64,000 nt of DNA from Bacteroidetes bacterium GWF2_38_335 (GCA_001769535.1 MEOH01000016.1:369078-433077); one strand, 5' to 3'. Shown: positions 47,300-58,058, numbered from the stretch's first letter. The notes: a model not told the origin generated them from the sequence alone. Numbers and translations: made by a program.

Positions 47300-47400
47300 A
47301 ATTCAGGGGTGCCAAAGTGAAACGGCTGAGAACATACCCTTTAACCTGATCCGGGTAATACCGGCGTAGGGAGAAGAACTTTTCTCTTTTTCACCCCACA
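47300..47400 (+). promoter_or_regulatory. TPP riboswitch (THI element)
   Basis: Shows the conserved blocks GGGGTGCC, GGCTGAGA, ACCC...AACCTGATCCGGGTAA and TACCGGCGTAGGGA in order (about 47304-47376). This is the thiamine pyrophosphate aptamer of thiC operons. GGGGTG at 47306-47311 can also pair with CACCCC at 47393-47398, 8 bases before the thiS ATG. That would give an alternative fold near the ribosome site. A short GAGAA...TTCTC hairpin with a T-rich tail (47371-47391) could act as a weak terminator. Confidence 0.95.
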
Positions 47401-47406
47401 AATTTA

Positions 47407-47616
47407 ATGATGATGATAGTTTTTTTAAACAATCAGTTAATAAATATACTAGAAGGATCAACCATTCCGGTTCTCCTGAAAACTGCCGGAATAGAGGATA
47501 TTCAGGGCACTGCAGTCGCCGTCAACAATATTGTTATCAGTCGGGAAGTTCGCGAATCACACGTTCTTAATGATCAGGATAAAGTATTGGTTATAAGGGC
47601 GGCAAAGGGAGGATGA
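47407..47616 (+). CDS. thiS: sulfur carrier protein ThiS
   Basis: 69 aa, ubiquitin-like. It ends in the required Gly-Gly (RAAKGG), which ThiF adenylates and converts to the thiocarboxylate for thiazole synthesis. Three ATGs in a row at 47407-47415 leave the exact start open. First gene after the riboswitch. Confidence 0.95.
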   Translation: MMMIVFLNNQLINILEGSTIPVLLKTAGIEDIQGTAVAVNNIVISREVRESHVLNDQDKVLVIRAAKGG

Positions 47617-47643
47617 TTTTTTTTGAGAAAATGCATTTAATAA

Positions 47644-49500
<1,857 letters not shown>

Positions 49501-49571
49501 AATATTTGAACTTAATAACTTTTTTCCATACCTTTAAAGGTTAACAAAGAATCTCAAAAGCTATTAAAAAA

Positions 49572-50963
49572 ATGAAAATAGTAGTCATTTCACATCCCGA
49601 AAACTTCAAACACGAAAAGGAAATATTAATCAGACTTTTCGAAGAGGGACTTGAATATTTTCATCTCCGGAAACATGATTTTTCAAAAAGCAAAATTGAA
49701 AAGTACCTTGACCATCTGCCAAAGGAATATCACAACCGGATCATAATTTATGATCATTTTGACCTTGTGGATACATACAAACTCAAAGGGATGCATTTTA
49801 ACCGCAAGACAAAAGAAAAAGTTGGGGTTTACAATTATCTGCTTTGCCATAAAAGCTTTTCAGCACATTCATTTGAAGAAATAAAAGACCTGCACAATGA
49901 ATTTGATTATGTTTTTATTTCACCGGTATTTGATAGCATTTCAAAAAATGGATATACAGCAAAAATAACCCCTGAAGAAATTGAATCATTTATCAACTCA
50001 GGTGAGTGCAAGCATGAAATTGTTGCTCTGGGCGGAATAACTGAGCATAACGCAAGGGAACTGATGAACAAAGGTATTGCAGGCGTTGCCCTGCTGGGGA
50101 ATATCTGGACATCCTATTTCGAATCAAAAAACATTGATTTAATAGTAAAAAAATTCAGGGAAATAAAACAGATTGTTCAGTCGGGGCGTCCATATTGCAT
50201 GAGTATAGCAGGGTTTGATCCTTCAAGTGGAGCCGGAGTAACTGCCGACATTAAAACGATGGAGGTTCATGAGGTTTATGGATTGGGAATCTGTTCGGCA
50301 ATAACCTGCCAGAATGAAGATGAATTTGCATCGGTCGATTGGCTCAGTGCCGATAAAATTATTGCACAGGCAGAGATGCAATTTAAAAAGCACCCCATTT
50401 CAGTGGTAAAAATAGGTATCATCGAAAGTCTTTCAACCCTGAACAAAGTCATTGACCGGCTTAAACAACTGAAACCAGACGTAAAAATAATCTGGGATCC
50501 TGTGATCAAATCCACTTCAGGATTCTCTTTTCATTCATCAATTGACAAATCAATCCTGAACGAGATCCTGAGAAAAATTTATCTTGTAACACCAAATGCT
50601 TTGGAAAGCAGAAATCTTTTTGACACAGATAACCCTGAAAAAATCAGAGGAATAATTAAATCAGGAGGATTCTGCAATGTTCTGCTGAAAGGAGGCCATA
50701 TACAATCTGATGTTGTAAATGACTTTCTAATTATGCATAATGATACAAGGGTTTTCGAGGGCGGAAGGTATAGCGGAATTCAAAAACATGGCACAGGATG
50801 TGTGTTGTCATCGGCCATAGCATCAAGAATTGCAAGAGGAGTTGGACTTGAATCTGCTTGTGAAAAAGGGAAAAAATATACTGAACGTTTTATTCTGAGC
50901 AACAACCTGAGACTTGGATATCATTACTGTAGTGAAGTTTTACGACTTGACCGATTGCATTAA
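49572..50963 (+). CDS. fusion: ThiE/TenI-like domain plus HMP-P kinase ThiD
   Basis: 463 aa. Residues 1-205 form a thiamine-phosphate-synthase/TenI-like TIM barrel, with EGLEYFHLRKHDF and FISPVFDSISKNGY. The usual DGVHLGQ-D motif is replaced by KGMHFNRKT, so the TMP-synthase site looks degenerate; TenI (thiazole tautomerase) is more likely. Residues 210-463 form ThiD, with SIAGFDPSSGAGVTADIK (ATP/HMP site), IWDPVIKSTSG and KHGTGCVLSSAIASRIARG. ThiD phosphorylates HMP-P to HMP-PP. A normal ThiE follows 16 bases later, which supports the view that the first domain does a different job. Confidence 0.9.
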   Translation: MKIVVISHPENFKHEKEILIRLFEEGLEYFHLRKHDFSKSKIEKYLDHLPKEYHNRIIIYDHFDLVDTYKLKGMHFNRKTKEKVGVYNYLLCHKSFSAHSFEEIKDLHNEFDYVFISPVFDSISKNGYTAKITPEEIESFINSGECKHEIVALGGITEHNARELMNKGIAGVALLGNIWTSYFESKNIDLIVKKFREIKQIVQSGRPYCMSIAGFDPSSGAGVTADIKTMEVHEVYGLGICSAITCQNEDEFASVDWLSADKIIAQAEMQFKKHPISVVKIGIIESLSTLNKVIDRLKQLKPDVKIIWDPVIKSTSGFSFHSSIDKSILNEILRKIYLVTPNALESRNLFDTDNPEKIRGIIKSGGFCNVLLKGGHIQSDVVNDFLIMHNDTRVFEGGRYSGIQKHGTGCVLSSAIASRIARGVGLESACEKGKKYTERFILSNNLRLGYHYCSEVLRLDRLH

Positions 50964-50979
50964 CCTGAAAACTAAAGAT

Positions 50980-51627
50980 ATGCCTGAATCAAAAAAAATA
51001 TCAAAACTGCAATTCATTACCATGGACCTTAAAAATAAGTCACATGAATTGCTGGCAGAAAAGGCCTGCGAGGGTGGCGCACGGTGGATACAACTAAGGA
51101 TTAAGGACAAACCTTATGAATACTGGCTGACCACTGCCGAAAAGGTGAAAAATATTTGCGACCGATATCAGGCTGAACTTATTATTAACGATCATGTGCA
51201 GATAGCCCGACAGATTGGTGCAGCAGGTGTTCATCTCGGTCAAACAGATATGCACCCCAATGACGCACGAAAAATTCTGGGTAGCAATGCCATCATTGGT
51301 GGAACAGCCAACACATTTGAAGAACTGAAAGCCCATGTTGAAAGAGGTGTCGATTACATCGGACTGGGGCCCTTCCGCTACACAACCACAAAATTAAACC
51401 TTAGTCCGGTTATCGGAATAGAAGGTTATAAAACCCTGCTGAAAAAATGTGCCGACGAAAATATTCAGGTACCTGTGATTGCCATTGGAGGCATTGAAGT
51501 TGCAGATATACATGAAATATTGCAAACCGGAGTTTATGGGATTGCAATTTCATCGGCAATCTCTTTTGCAAAAGATGAAACATTAAAAACCTCAGAGTTT
51601 ATTACAGAGATTAACAAGAACCAATAA
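50980..51627 (+). CDS. thiE: thiamine-phosphate synthase ThiE
   Basis: 215 aa from the ATG at 50980; a longer frame back to 50914 would overlap the thiD domain. [32 protein letters not shown] and [11 protein letters not shown] carry the phosphate and Mg2+ sites of ThiE. It couples HMP-PP with thiazole phosphate to give thiamine phosphate. Confidence 0.93.
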   Translation: MPESKKISKLQFITMDLKNKSHELLAEKACEGGARWIQLRIKDKPYEYWLTTAEKVKNICDRYQAELIINDHVQIARQIGAAGVHLGQTDMHPNDARKILGSNAIIGGTANTFEELKAHVERGVDYIGLGPFRYTTTKLNLSPVIGIEGYKTLLKKCADENIQVPVIAIGGIEVADIHEILQTGVYGIAISSAISFAKDETLKTSEFITEINKNQ

Positions 51628-51629
51628 TT

Positions 51630-52397
51630 ATGGCACTGAAAATCGGAGATCGGATTTTTGAATCAAGATTGTTTACAGGAACAGGGAAATTCAGTTCCAA
51701 TATCATTATGGAAAAGGCCATCCTTGCTTCAGGATCGCAACTGGTGACCGTGGCTCTTAAAAGGGTTGACATCCATGATGACAACGATGATATGTTAAAA
51801 CATCTTCAACATCCCGGTATTCACCTGTTGCCAAATACCTCAGGCGTGCGCACTGCCAAAGAAGCTGTTTTTGCGGCCCAGCTTGCCCGTGAGGCACTTG
51901 AAACCAATTGGTTGAAACTGGAAATCCACCCCGATCCCAGATATTTACTTCCAGATCCCATAGAAACCCTTAAAGCAGCCGAAGAACTGGTAAAATTGGG
52001 GTTTATTGTACTGCCTTATGTTCAGGCCGATCCGGTGTTGTGCAAAAGACTTGAAGAGGTAGGAACAGCTGCCGTTATGCCACTTGGCTCGCCCATAGGA
52101 AGCAACAAGGGACTTCTTACCCGCGATTTTCTGAAAATAATAATTGAACAAAGTAATATTCCGGTTGTGGTTGACGCCGGAATCGGAGCTCCAAGTCATG
52201 CGGCCGAAGCAATGGAACTGGGTGCCGATGCTGTTCTTGTTAACACCGCCATTGCGGTTTCACCCGATCCAGTACTTATGGCCCAAGCTTTCAAAATGGC
52301 CGTTGAGGCCGGACGAAAAGCATTCAATGCAAAACTTGCCAAGCCTGTTGACCACGCCTCAGCAAGCAGTCCGCTTACCTCATTTCTTAATGATTAA
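51630..52397 (+). CDS. thiG: thiazole synthase ThiG
   Basis: 255 aa, TIM barrel. Schiff-base Lys96 in [10 protein letters not shown]; phosphate site in [21 protein letters not shown]. It joins dehydroglycine from ThiH, DXP and ThiS-thiocarboxylate into the thiazole. It starts 2 bases after thiE. Confidence 0.96.
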   Translation: MALKIGDRIFESRLFTGTGKFSSNIIMEKAILASGSQLVTVALKRVDIHDDNDDMLKHLQHPGIHLLPNTSGVRTAKEAVFAAQLAREALETNWLKLEIHPDPRYLLPDPIETLKAAEELVKLGFIVLPYVQADPVLCKRLEEVGTAAVMPLGSPIGSNKGLLTRDFLKIIIEQSNIPVVVDAGIGAPSHAAEAMELGADAVLVNTAIAVSPDPVLMAQAFKMAVEAGRKAFNAKLAKPVDHASASSPLTSFLND

Positions 52398-52414
52398 TTC
52401 TTGAAATAAACAGA

Positions 52415-53524
52415 ATGTTTGAAGACCTTATAAAAAAATACGACTGGGAGCAACTGAAAGAAAGCATTCTGAGCAAAAAGGAATCTGATGTTTTAGCTGC
52501 TCTGGAATCCGAAAAAAGAACCCTTGAGGATTTCAAGGCACTTATTTCCCCTGCAGCAAAAAACCATCTGGAAGAAATGGCCCTTATCAGCAATAAACTG
52601 ACCCAAAAACGATTCGGCAAAGTAATTCAACTGTATCTTCCCCTTTACCTTTCCAATGAATGTACAAATCATTGCGTTTATTGCGGCTTCAATCACAAAA
52701 ACGATATCACAAGAATTACCCTTGACAACAATCAGATACTTAAAGAAATTGAAGTTATCAAATCTTTTGGGTACGAACACATTTTGCTTGTTACCGGAGA
52801 ACATCCCGGCAAGGCAGGATTTGAATATCTGAAAAATGCCGTGATGCTGGTAAAACCACATTTTTCACTTATTTCACTGGAGGTACAACCCCTGAGTGCA
52901 GACGAATACCGCGAACTTGGCCAATTGGGCGTTAACACCGTGTATGTTTATCAGGAAACATACAATATCATGAAATATTCTGAATACCATCCGGCCGGAA
53001 AAAAATCTGATTTCCTCTATAGATTAGAAACGCCCGACAGAATTGGTGAAGCGGGAATGCATCGTATCGGACTGGGCTGTTTGATTGGACTTGAAGACTG
53101 GAGGACGGATTCGTTTTTTACCGCAATGCACCTGAAATATCTGCAAAAAAAGTTCTGGAAAACCAAATACAGTATTTCATTTCCCAGGTTAAGGCCTCAT
53201 GCCGGTGCTTTTCAACCAAACTCGATCATGACTGATGCCGAACTTGTGCAGCTTATATGTGCCTACAGGTTGCTTGACGAAGAAGTTGAGCTGTCAATAT
53301 CCGTAAGGGAAAGTCGAAAATTCAGGGATAATGTGGTAAAACTCGGAATCACTTCCATGAGTGCCGGATCGCGCACCGAGCCCGGAGGTTATGCCCTCAA
53401 CACTAAAGCACTTGAGCAATTTGAAGTACACGACGGAAGAAGTCCGGCCGAAATAGAACAAATGATTAAAAACCAGGGATACGAAGCAGTTTGGAAGGAC
53501 TGGGATTCATTCATGCAAATATAA
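52415..53524 (+). CDS. thiH: 2-iminoacetate (dehydroglycine) synthase ThiH
   Basis: 369 aa. Radical SAM with C83-x3-C87-x2-C90 (CTNHCVYCGF). The C-terminal SAGSRTEPGGY segment is typical of ThiH. It cleaves tyrosine to supply dehydroglycine; an oxygen-sensitive anaerobic-type route, unlike ThiO. It is 17 bases after thiG. Confidence 0.96.
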   Translation: MFEDLIKKYDWEQLKESILSKKESDVLAALESEKRTLEDFKALISPAAKNHLEEMALISNKLTQKRFGKVIQLYLPLYLSNECTNHCVYCGFNHKNDITRITLDNNQILKEIEVIKSFGYEHILLVTGEHPGKAGFEYLKNAVMLVKPHFSLISLEVQPLSADEYRELGQLGVNTVYVYQETYNIMKYSEYHPAGKKSDFLYRLETPDRIGEAGMHRIGLGCLIGLEDWRTDSFFTAMHLKYLQKKFWKTKYSISFPRLRPHAGAFQPNSIMTDAELVQLICAYRLLDEEVELSISVRESRKFRDNVVKLGITSMSAGSRTEPGGYALNTKALEQFEVHDGRSPAEIEQMIKNQGYEAVWKDWDSFMQI

Positions 53525-53530
53525 ACCCTT

Positions 53531-54244
53531 ATGCTTACAGAAAAAGAAAAGAACAGGTATCACAGACATCTTATTTTGCCAGAGTTTGGAGAAAAGGCAC
53601 AGCTCAAACTTAAAGCTGCGAAAGTTTTGGTTGTGGGCGCAGGCGGACTGGGCTCTCCTGTGCTTACTTACCTTGCTGCAGCAGGGGTTGGACAAATAGG
53701 CATTATTGAAAAGGATGTGGTGGATGAAACCAATCTCCAGAGGCAGATTTTATATTCGACCTCCGACATTGGCAAACCCAAATCTTTAATGGCAAAAGAA
53801 AGGCTTTCATCGCTCAATCCCAATGTTCAGATTAGTTTGTACAATGACTGGCTCACAGAGGAAAACGCTGAAAAAATCATTTCCGATTATGATCTGGTTG
53901 TTGATTGTCCGGATAATTTACAAACCAGATTTCTGGTAAGTGATGCCACATCCAAACTGGGAAAGCCGCATATTTTCGGGGCGATCAGGCAATATGACGG
54001 ACAAGTGGCTGTTTTCAATATGAAACCCGGAAATACCTACAGAAAACTTTTCGTGGACATACCTGAAGATTTTTCCACGGAAGAAAGCGAGAAAGGTGTG
54101 CTGGGTGTTTTGCCCGGGATAATAGGATGCATAATGGCCAATGAAACCATAAAAGTAATTACCGGAACAGGAATTACCCTGTCGGGGAAATTGCTTATGA
54201 TTGATATAAAAAACAACCATTTTCAGGAAATAACCATTGCCTGA
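53531..54244 (+). CDS. thiF: ThiS adenylyltransferase ThiF (lacks zinc cysteines)
   Basis: 237 aa. E1-like fold with VVGAGGLGSPVLTYLAAAG (34-52) for ATP and DLVVDCPDNLQTRF (121-134). It activates the C-terminal Gly of ThiS. Only two Cys are present (C126, C200). The usual CxxC...CxxC zinc site of ThiF/MoeB is gone: the first pair would be expected around NTYRKLF (168-174), and the protein stops before the second. The operon position leaves little doubt about the role. The stop is 1 base from the convergent 54246 gene. Confidence 0.9.
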   Translation: MLTEKEKNRYHRHLILPEFGEKAQLKLKAAKVLVVGAGGLGSPVLTYLAAAGVGQIGIIEKDVVDETNLQRQILYSTSDIGKPKSLMAKERLSSLNPNVQISLYNDWLTEENAEKIISDYDLVVDCPDNLQTRFLVSDATSKLGKPHIFGAIRQYDGQVAVFNMKPGNTYRKLFVDIPEDFSTEESEKGVLGVLPGIIGCIMANETIKVITGTGITLSGKLLMIDIKNNHFQEITIA

Positions 54245-54245
54245 T

Positions 54246-54533
54246 TTACTCAATAATCAGCAGTAGAAATCGGTGATCAGGGGCAACAGGAGTATTGCTT
54301 TCACGAAATTCCGGCAACTGCCCGAATTTTTCCACAAGTACTTTTTTAAATTCAATAAGAATTTTTATTTCTTTGGTTTTCAATAACCATTCAGTCTTAA
54401 TTACCAGGTTATCTTTATTTTCAAAAACCTGCTCTGAAGAAGTTACAAAGGAAAAATATTTACAGTTTCTGATATTTGCTGAAATAAATTGCTCAATCTC
54501 ACCCCTGATCATGAAATGCGAACTGGAATCCAT
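54246..54533 (-). CDS. small protein of unknown function
   Basis: 95 aa, convergent with thiF (1-base gap). No signal peptide. Mixed composition with EFKKVLVEKFGQLPEFRES near the C terminus and many charged residues; it reads like a real soluble protein. No family is recognised and no -7 box is seen. An opposite-strand frame at 54295-54552 is less protein-like. Confidence 0.5.
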   Translation of the reverse strand: MDSSSHFMIRGEIEQFISANIRNCKYFSFVTSSEQVFENKDNLVIKTEWLLKTKEIKILIEFKKVLVEKFGQLPEFRESNTPVAPDHRFLLLIIE

Positions 54534-54671
54534 TAGTTTTGATAGTTTTTAAGTCTTAATCCGACTATAATACGCAGGAACAAGAATTTTATTCCGACAG
54601 TATTTACCTGCGGTAACCTAACAACAACAAACGGTAATTTTCGGTTTTTTATCGGTTGACAAAAAAGTAAA

Positions 54672-55853
54672 TCAGGGTAATTTTACAATTTTTTTGGAAA
54701 GGGAAATATTGTTTCCTTCCATCTTCACAAAATAAACACCGCCCTTCAGTGCAGATGTATTTATTTCCATTTCATGGCTTCCGGGGGCAAATTTTTGTTC
54801 CGACTCCCTATAAACAGTTTTTCCAAAAACATCTATTATTTCGATCCCGGCAGAAACACATTGTTCGGTTCTGAAATTCAATTTAATATTATCTCCTGCC
54901 GGATTTGGAAATACATTGAGAAAGCCGGTTGACATTTTTTGTTCTTTTGATTGAGTGAGGTAGTCAAAGATGCCATCATTCATTAGAACTTTATCATCGA
55001 AAGCATAGAGGTAAGAAAAACTGATGGTATCATCAGGCTCCAAATCACCGAATCTAAAAGCAATGGCAATTGCTTCATCCATAATACTGGGAGAGGTAAT
55101 TGAATATTCCAGCGGACTGTCATAAATATCATCAGGATCACGGTTTGAAAAACCTTCGGCCGAACAGCGAACACGGGAATCCAAAGCAATAAGATAAATG
55201 GGAATATCATAAATTAATCCTCTGGCACAAATCATTGCAGTGTCAGGATTTCCAACTGAACCCGGCTGCTTGAGTACATAATTTTTCGTGGTATAATCAT
55301 CGGTCCAGTCAACTTCATTATCCGGATCAATATTTCTTATATATTCAAAACTTTGAAGAAGAAAATCGCATGTATTGATTATTTCAACATCAATCTTGAT
55401 AAAGTAATCATTTGGTCCAAATGACACTATCTGATTAACGGCTGCCGAATAAGTCCCTGATATTGCTTTGCCATTCCATTCACATTTTTGCAATTCGGGT
55501 GTACTTAAATCTGTTAAAGAAATCATGCCCACATCAAAATAACCATTCAAACCAAAATTATTAAAATTATAAGAAGTGGCGCCAACATTAAATTCAATGC
55601 CCCACCCTTCTTCAGGGCTGCCGGGTACAAAAAAATCGCCCATAAAAGGAGGTGTTCCAGAGTCCCAACCGTCATAATAATGATCGAAAACCAATCCCAG
55701 GCAAGTCTGAGTGGGATGAAAACCGGGAGGCGGAGCAGTGTCACTGCCAAAAGAACCACATGTATGAACACCTGCCTCAATTAAATTTCCCTGCATAAAT
55801 ATTTGGGAAAACATTGCTGTGGGTAGAATGCAAAACAATATCAATAATCTCAT
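54672..55853 (-). CDS. T9SS type-A cargo protein, secreted, unknown function
   Basis: 393 aa from the ATG at 55853 (an ATG at 55883 would put 10 extra residues before the signal). Signal peptide MRLLILFCILPTAMFSQ, a ~290-residue beta-rich ectodomain (with VGATSYNFNNFGLNGYFD, IDPDNEVDWTDDYTTKNY and DSRVRCSAEGF) and a C-terminal type-A T9SS sorting domain (about 315-393). The sorting domain has LNVFPNPAGDNIKLNF, then GIEIIDVFGKTVY, GVYFVKMEGN and final KKIVKLP. The ectodomain family is not recognised. It is exported through the outer membrane and probably surface-anchored. Confidence 0.85.
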   Translation of the reverse strand: MRLLILFCILPTAMFSQIFMQGNLIEAGVHTCGSFGSDTAPPPGFHPTQTCLGLVFDHYYDGWDSGTPPFMGDFFVPGSPEEGWGIEFNVGATSYNFNNFGLNGYFDVGMISLTDLSTPELQKCEWNGKAISGTYSAAVNQIVSFGPNDYFIKIDVEIINTCDFLLQSFEYIRNIDPDNEVDWTDDYTTKNYVLKQPGSVGNPDTAMICARGLIYDIPIYLIALDSRVRCSAEGFSNRDPDDIYDSPLEYSITSPSIMDEAIAIAFRFGDLEPDDTISFSYLYAFDDKVLMNDGIFDYLTQSKEQKMSTGFLNVFPNPAGDNIKLNFRTEQCVSAGIEIIDVFGKTVYRESEQKFAPGSHEMEINTSALKGGVYFVKMEGNNISLSKKIVKLP

Positions 55854-55871
55854 AGCTGCAATTTTAGACTT

Positions 55872-55902
55872 CAAATTTAACAATATTTATTATCAGATGC
55901 AA
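55872..55902 (-). promoter_or_regulatory. promoter of the T9SS type-A cargo gene
   Basis: Minus strand: TTG (55902-55900), 20-base spacer, TAAATTTG (55879-55872), 18 bases before the ATG at 55853. Confidence 0.55.
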
Positions 55903-55946
55903 TTTTGTAAATAAAAGTTGCATTTAATACTCTTAAAAATGATTTT

Positions 55947-55954
55947 TATTTTTG
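55947..55954 (+). promoter_or_regulatory. -7 box upstream of udk
   Basis: TATTTTTG, 42 bases before the ATG at 55997. The nearest TTG is 26 bases upstream, too far for a good -33. Confidence 0.35.
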
Positions 55955-55996
55955 ATCATTAAAAAAAAATTCAGAAATTGCCGAAAATTGAGTTTT

Positions 55997-56608
55997 ATGT
56001 TAATAATTGGAATTGCCGGCGGAACAGGATCTGGAAAGACCACTGTAGTTAAGAAGATTATTGAGGGATTGCCCAAAGAAAGTGTTGCAGTTCTTTCGCA
56101 GGATTCGTACTATAAAGACAACAGTCACCTGCCATTGGAAGATCGTCAGAAAATAAATTTCGACCACCCCGATTCCATTGAATTCAATCTCCTGATTGAT
56201 CACATCGGGCAATTAAGAAAAGGAGAAAGTATAAAACAACCCATTTACAGCTATCTTACCTGCACCCGGGCTGCCGAAACCATTCCGGTTGCTCCGAAAA
56301 AAGTAGTGATAATTGAAGGAATCCTAATTCTCACCCACTCGCAACTCAGAAAGCTTTTTGATATTATGATTTTTGTGGATGCCGATGCCGACGACCGGCT
56401 GAACAGGGTAATCCGCAGGGATATCATTGAACGCGGAAGGTCGGTGGATGTGGTTCTGAGCCGCTACGACAAAACCGTTAAACCCATGCACCTTCAGTTT
56501 ATAGAACCTTCAAAAAGATATGCCGATATTATTGTGCCCCAGGGAGGTGAAAACACTGTTGCCATTGAATTTATCAGAAAATTTATCGAACAAAAACTTA
56601 GTCAGTAA
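55997..56608 (+). CDS. udk: uridine kinase
   Basis: 203 aa from the ATG at 55997; a frame-extending TTG at 55952 lies inside the -7 box. MLIIGIAGGTGSGKTTVV holds the P-loop right at the N terminus, as in Udk. LSQDSYYKDNSHL and FDHPDSIEFNLL bind the nucleoside. It phosphorylates uridine/cytidine for salvage. The stop overlaps the next start (TAATG). Confidence 0.92.
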   Translation: MLIIGIAGGTGSGKTTVVKKIIEGLPKESVAVLSQDSYYKDNSHLPLEDRQKINFDHPDSIEFNLLIDHIGQLRKGESIKQPIYSYLTCTRAAETIPVAPKKVVIIEGILILTHSQLRKLFDIMIFVDADADDRLNRVIRRDIIERGRSVDVVLSRYDKTVKPMHLQFIEPSKRYADIIVPQGGENTVAIEFIRKFIEQKLSQ

Positions 56609-57333
56609 TGGACGAAAAAATAAACATTCAAAACATCCTGTTTCTTGATATAGAAACTGTTCCTGTTGTTCCGCTCTATGATGACCTCGATGAGCAATAC
56701 CAAAAATTGTGGGAGAAAAAATCAAGGTACTTCAGAAAAGAAGAAGAATCCCCCGATGAGGCTTTTGAACGGGCCGGAATTTATTCTGAATTTGGAAAAA
56801 TCATATGCATTTCCATTGGTCTGGTTTTTGAAAAAAACGGTGAGAAGTTTTTCAGAACAAAATCATTCTCTGGTCACAATGAGATTGAAGTTCTGAAAGG
56901 TTTCAATGAACTGGTGGAAAAAAAATTCAGTGGCGACAACCATTATCTTTGCGCGCATAACGGGCGGGAATTTGATTTCCCGTATATTGCCCGCAGGTCA
57001 ATGATCCACGGACTGAAAATTCCGAGACATATTTTCAATGCTTCAACAAAAAGACCGTGGGATAAAGACTACCGGCTGCTCGACACTATGGAAATGTGGA
57101 AATTCGGCGATTATAAAAACTACACTTCCCTTGAACTGTTAGCCCGTTTATTCGATATTCCAACTCCGAAAGATGACATTGATGGCAGCATGGTAGCCGA
57201 AGTTTATTATGCCGAAAACGACCTTGAAAGAATTGTCACCTATTGCGAAAAGGATGTGCTCACCATTGCCCAGCTTTACCTGAAATACAATTACATGGAT
57301 ACCATCAAACCCGAAAACATTGAGAAAAGCTGA
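56608..57333 (+). CDS. PolB-like 3'-5' exonuclease (DEDDy)
   Basis: 241 aa. ExoI motif FLDIETVPVV (D, E), ExoII in CAHNGREFDFPYIARR, ExoIII as YCEKDVLTIAQLYLKY (Tyr and Asp), so DEDDy type. It matches the predicted 3'-5' exonuclease family related to the PolB proofreading domain. It acts on DNA or RNA ends; the target is unknown. Translationally coupled to udk (TAATG) and overlapping the next gene by 14 bases. Confidence 0.88.
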   Translation: MDEKINIQNILFLDIETVPVVPLYDDLDEQYQKLWEKKSRYFRKEEESPDEAFERAGIYSEFGKIICISIGLVFEKNGEKFFRTKSFSGHNEIEVLKGFNELVEKKFSGDNHYLCAHNGREFDFPYIARRSMIHGLKIPRHIFNASTKRPWDKDYRLLDTMEMWKFGDYKNYTSLELLARLFDIPTPKDDIDGSMVAEVYYAENDLERIVTYCEKDVLTIAQLYLKYNYMDTIKPENIEKS

Positions 57334-57676
57334 GAAAAAAACCGGAGAACTTACATTAAAAGAAGCCCAGAAAAAAGTTGACGACTGGATTAAAAAATAC
57401 GGTGTCCGCTATTTCAGCGAGCTTACCAATATGGTTGTTCTTACCGAGGAGGTTGGCGAACTGGCCCGCGTCATGGCGAGAAAATATGGTGACCAGTCAG
57501 CAAAACCATCTGAAAAAGACCTCAACCTGGATGATGAAATTGCCGATGTCATGTGGGTTTTGATCTGCATTGCAAACCAGTCCGGAGTTGATCTTGAAAC
57601 GGTCTTCAACGAAAACATAAGAAAAAAAACTGAACGGGATAAGGACCGGCACCTTAAAAACGAGAAGCTTAGATAA
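57320..57676 (+). CDS. MazG-like nucleotide pyrophosphohydrolase
   Basis: 118 aa. It starts at a TTG inside the end of the exonuclease gene; no ATG upstream of the conserved core exists. Core motifs LTEEVGELARVMARKYG (EExxE) and LDDEIADVMWVLICIAN (ExxD) form the Mg2+ site of all-alpha NTP pyrophosphatases. It removes non-canonical or excess NTPs; grouping with an exonuclease and a nucleoside kinase suits nucleotide housekeeping. Confidence 0.88.
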   Translation: MRKAEKKTGELTLKEAQKKVDDWIKKYGVRYFSELTNMVVLTEEVGELARVMARKYGDQSAKPSEKDLNLDDEIADVMWVLICIANQSGVDLETVFNENIRKKTERDKDRHLKNEKLR

Positions 57677-57700
57677 TAGTATTTACAATTATTCCCTACA

Positions 57701-57762
57701 AAAAACATTCGCGCATTAGCGGCAAAAAATATCTGCCGCGAATGCGCGAATGAAATATTGTT
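57701..57762. repeat. 62-bp direct repeat, first copy (contains an 18-bp inverted repeat)
   Basis: Matches 57971-58032 at 61 of 62 positions. Inside, arms 57707-57724 and 57734-57751 form a hairpin (one mismatch), family ATTCGCGCATT...AATGCGCGAAT, as at 41754-41803. Confidence 0.85.
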
Positions 57763-57970
57763 CTATCATTAGTATTAAATTGGTATTTTATTAGCTTTTT
57801 TCGCATAGGGTTACATTTTATTCCACCCTACGCGGATACAACTCCAGGGCTTTGCCCTTGCATCATCTGAGTTTAAGGTCTGAAAGACCGATTTGTAATA
57901 CCATAGGGTGAAACACAGTGCAACCCTCTGGATAATAAACTAAGATGCGAGGTGCATTTACGAAATCAGG
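57763..57970. repeat. hairpin-rich segment between the direct repeats
   Basis: No coding potential. Contains AGGGC-TTT-GCCCT (57846-57858) and GGTCT-GAA-AGACC (57877-57889), both 5-bp stems with 3-base loops, and CATAGGGT blocks near 57807 and 57903 that pair with ACCCT(A/C)-type sequences. It resembles the cluster at 24740-24832. Likely a non-coding repeat unit or a small mobile element remnant. Confidence 0.5.
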
Positions 57971-58032
57971 AAAAACATTCGCGCATTAGCGGCAAAAAAT
58001 ATCTGCCGCGAATGCGCGAATAAAATATTGTT
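57971..58032. repeat. 62-bp direct repeat, second copy
   Basis: Exactly 270 bases downstream of the first copy. The only difference is A for G at the 52nd position. Hairpin arms 57977-57994 and 58004-58021. Confidence 0.85.
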
Positions 58033-58058
58033 ATTTGTGGCTCAGAAAAAATAAAGAC

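Noticed and set aside
54295..54552. Plus-strand frame of 85 residues after thiF
   Set aside because: Antisense to a more protein-like minus-strand frame; low-complexity Ser/Phe/Ile composition.
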